DNA from: Spinacia oleracea
Taxonomy: Eukaryota; Streptophyta; Magnoliopsida; Caryophyllales; Amaranthaceae
Reading direction: 5' to 3'
Length of the DNA stretch: 64,000 nt
NCBI RefSeq assembly: GCF_020520425.1
Contig: NC_079487.1
Location: 125,944,385-126,008,384, forward strand
Of this stretch, positions 61,616 to 64,000 are shown one piece after another; the first letter of the stretch is position 1, and each line of letters starts with the position of its first letter. A program made the position numbers and the translations under genes. The notes beneath the pieces are model-generated. The model made no database searches. It was given only the letters and a program-made list of their open reading frames with translations, and was not told the DNA's origin.

Positions 61616-64000
61616 AGTTATTTTAGAACTCTAGAGGATCCAAAACCTAATTTTATAACGTATAAGTGTGTCAAAATCAATATCTGTCCAAATGTATGGA
61701 ATAAATTGTTTCACTATGTCAACAATGTAGCCATTTAGGACTTTCTTTTACAAAGCATAAGGTTGCATGTTTGAATTTGGTTGTCAAAATGTATGAATCT
61801 CAACATGCTTATTTGAACTGACTATTTATCACACTAAGTTGTGTCTCTAAAAAGAAATTGAAATTATTTTGTGTTCCACTGGTTTGCCACCAATTTAGAT
61901 TCCAGATTAAGTCAACACATCATCTTAACTTTCTGTCCAAGCTAGTAGCAAACATCTATATGCCCAGCCCAAGGGGATATGTTTGTGTAGGACAATTGCA
62001 ACATTTTACTTTTCACACTTGTCAATGCATGTCTTGAACAATTAATATATTTGATTACCGATAAATAAATTATAAAAAATTGATTTTCGCAAAATGTTTA
62101 TATTAAGACGAATCTTACAAGATCCCACATGAATATATTTTTCCTAAAGTATAGATTATCAAAAATAAACAAAATAGATTATGTGAATAGTGCAAAAAAC
62201 AAAGTGTTATAAGGTTGTAACTATTTTGAAGCGGAGGAAATATTTTACGGGGAAAAACAAAAAGTAACCACATAAGATACTACGAAATAACAGGTAAGTT
62301 GTTGACTGATTTTCCATGAGAAACAAATCGAAAAGATACTATAAGTTAACCTTGTGGCTATATTCGACGTATTTTAACTGAACTTAACTCAAATTATTTT
62401 ATCTAGAAAAAAAACTATTTTGTCCGAAATAAACTATTTTTGAGTGAAAATGTATGGATTTTTTTTTCCACTAAACTTATTAAAACTTATTAGAACTTAA
62501 TTGGACTTATTTTTTCTGAAATAACTCAAAATAAATCAAACAGAACATAACCTAATAAGAGCACTTGCTATTGCACAAGCAAATTTACAGGGATAATTAT
62601 TACAATTAAGCACCGTTTTCATTTCTCAAATATGCGCATATCCCAGGTATAAACTAAGGTGTGTGTGTGTTGGTTCACTGTGATTTAATTCCTAGGAATA
62701 TAAGATGATTGTAGTCTCTCTTTAATTATCTTTCAACAAGCTCTACATTCATGCACAACGTTTTGCACTTTTGTTCTTCGATCTGATACATACTTAACTA
62801 TTCTATCGATGACTAGCAAGACTGGCCTATTCGGAATCACCGTGGTTGGTTTCAAGAAATTTGAATAGGAGGAATCACGAATCCAAAATTTACCACTCAA
62901 ATAAGCATGTTGATTTTGAAACTAACAACAAAAGAACAGGGGTCGTTTCCTCCCTTGCAGATGAAATTATGATTAAACATAATAACGTTTTAGTTTAAAA
63001 AAATATTTTTATCTCTATGTCAGTAGTTCACATTACTAGTTCAAATTACCTTTATGTGAGGCTGATATCCGCATGATAATATAATTTCTATTTCTGCATT
63101 AAAAAATTACTAGTTTAAATTACATTATTGACGTGACTATTAATTCCGTCAAAAGAAAGCAACTAACATGACATACGCACCTCGCGAATTAGATGATTCT
63201 ATAGTTATCTTGGAACTATAGAGGAATCATAATGGACCATTATAATCCTTTTCTAAATGAAGATAAATTAAACACGGAACAATGAACTCAATGTCTAATC
63301 AAACCAAATGTGTGTTAGGTTTTAAGAATAAAAGGTCACAAATTAAACACAAGAGCTACTTCCTAATGGTTAGGTTAAATCAAATATTTAACTTAATTTT
63401 GTGTCTAATCATGTTACTATTATGTGGTGTTAGATACCTATAAGTCACCAATTTGTTCGGCTGATAAGAATGTGTATGTTAGGGATATGATATGACTCTT
63501 TTCTTTTATTTGGGAAAAACATTATAATAAGTACTGCGTATATGATCTTAATTATCTACTCATGTATTTCTCTTTTCAAGTATTAACCTACGTAGCTAGA
63601 TTAAGTAGTCAGAGACATGTACTGGTTTAGTAGGATTCCTTTTTCTTTTTACCAATAAAAAAAACTATTCGTATATGTAATTGCTGAACTAAAATTTCAT
63701 ATGTACATCCTTCTCAATTTAAATATATTTATCAAACGGGAGATAATATATTTTCATTGATCCAACCATCTGGCTTGGTGAAAGAATATTGAATAATTAC
63801 ACTAACTTCTTTTTCGCTCTAAGGGTTATTTGAAAAATTCTCTTAGATGCTCAATTTTTTAGTATAAACCATCATTATTTAAGAACGCCGCCTTTTTCCT
63901 GTTACTATTATGTGTTAAGAATAAAGTTATATTTCATTGTCAGATGTACGCAATTTTATTTTCAAGGAAAAACATCAATGCTCAGAGACCAAACAAGGTA
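61616..64000. other. Intergenic, no gene seen
   Basis: AT-rich. Around 62060-62245 the right half of a Stowaway-like element (ending AAGCGGAGGAAATA) is visible without a left end. Nothing else could be supported to the end of the window. Confidence 0.35.

Noticed and set aside
62055..62245. Possible full Stowaway-like MITE
   Set aside because: Only the right end (AAGCGGAGGAAATA) is recognisable; the left end is missing.

Overview
This is nuclear DNA from a flowering plant, AT-rich and crowded with small transposons. The evidence is two spliced plant-type genes, one intronless plant WD40 gene, Helitrons, MULEs, hAT, Stowaway, Harbinger and CACTA-like elements, tRNA-derived SINEs, and a plant LINE whose ORF1 carries an RRM. 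RRM-bearing LINEs were first described in beet, and the CACTA and Stowaway families look like those I associate with Amaranthaceae/Chenopodiaceae. That lineage assignment is tentative.

Only three host protein genes are well supported. (1) A BAHD acyltransferase of the HCT-like group (9042-12991, +) has two exons and a transposon-rich 2.6 kb intron. (2) A single-exon seven-repeat WD40 protein of the JINGUBANG type lies at 23406-24668 (+). (3) A SAM-domain protein in seven exons lies at 52353-58566 (+). Weaker hints are a minus-strand transcription unit around 25.3-28.6 kb and an orphan first-exon-like segment at 19569. The genes look unrelated in function and form no operon or cluster.

The rest is layered transposons. 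From 0 to 9 kb there is a minus-strand SINE, a hAT-type element with 8-bp target duplication, a CACTA-like element, a 642-bp Helitron, and a 2.2-kb Pack-MULE with a perfect 9-bp duplication. The Pack-MULE carries fragments that look like MYB3R and group-I bZIP genes. From 13 to 19 kb there are Stowaway-like elements, a SINE with a 13-bp duplication, and two hAT elements 24 bp apart with perfect 8-bp duplications. From 27 to 32.7 kb lie Harbinger-like, MULE-like, Stowaway-like and CACTA-like elements.

The most striking segment is 33349-40611. It has textbook Helitron ends, with TC at the start and a hairpin plus CTAG at the end, inserted between A and T. Inside is an apparently intact LINE with both ORFs open (663 aa RRM protein; 1380 aa endonuclease/reverse transcriptase/RNase H protein) and an inverted-repeat element abutting its poly(A) tail. 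A third Helitron (41703-42344), a Harbinger-like MITE, and a 2.1-kb non-coding LTR retrotransposon with LTRs that read as identical (45849-47953, minus) follow. Two members of one unusual MULE family flank the SAM gene (51036-51799 and 60379-61606). They have different 9-bp duplications and a core of degenerate GTTACTT-type repeats.

All boundaries, motifs and duplications were read by eye. Family names rest on general knowledge of those families; no database search was run.
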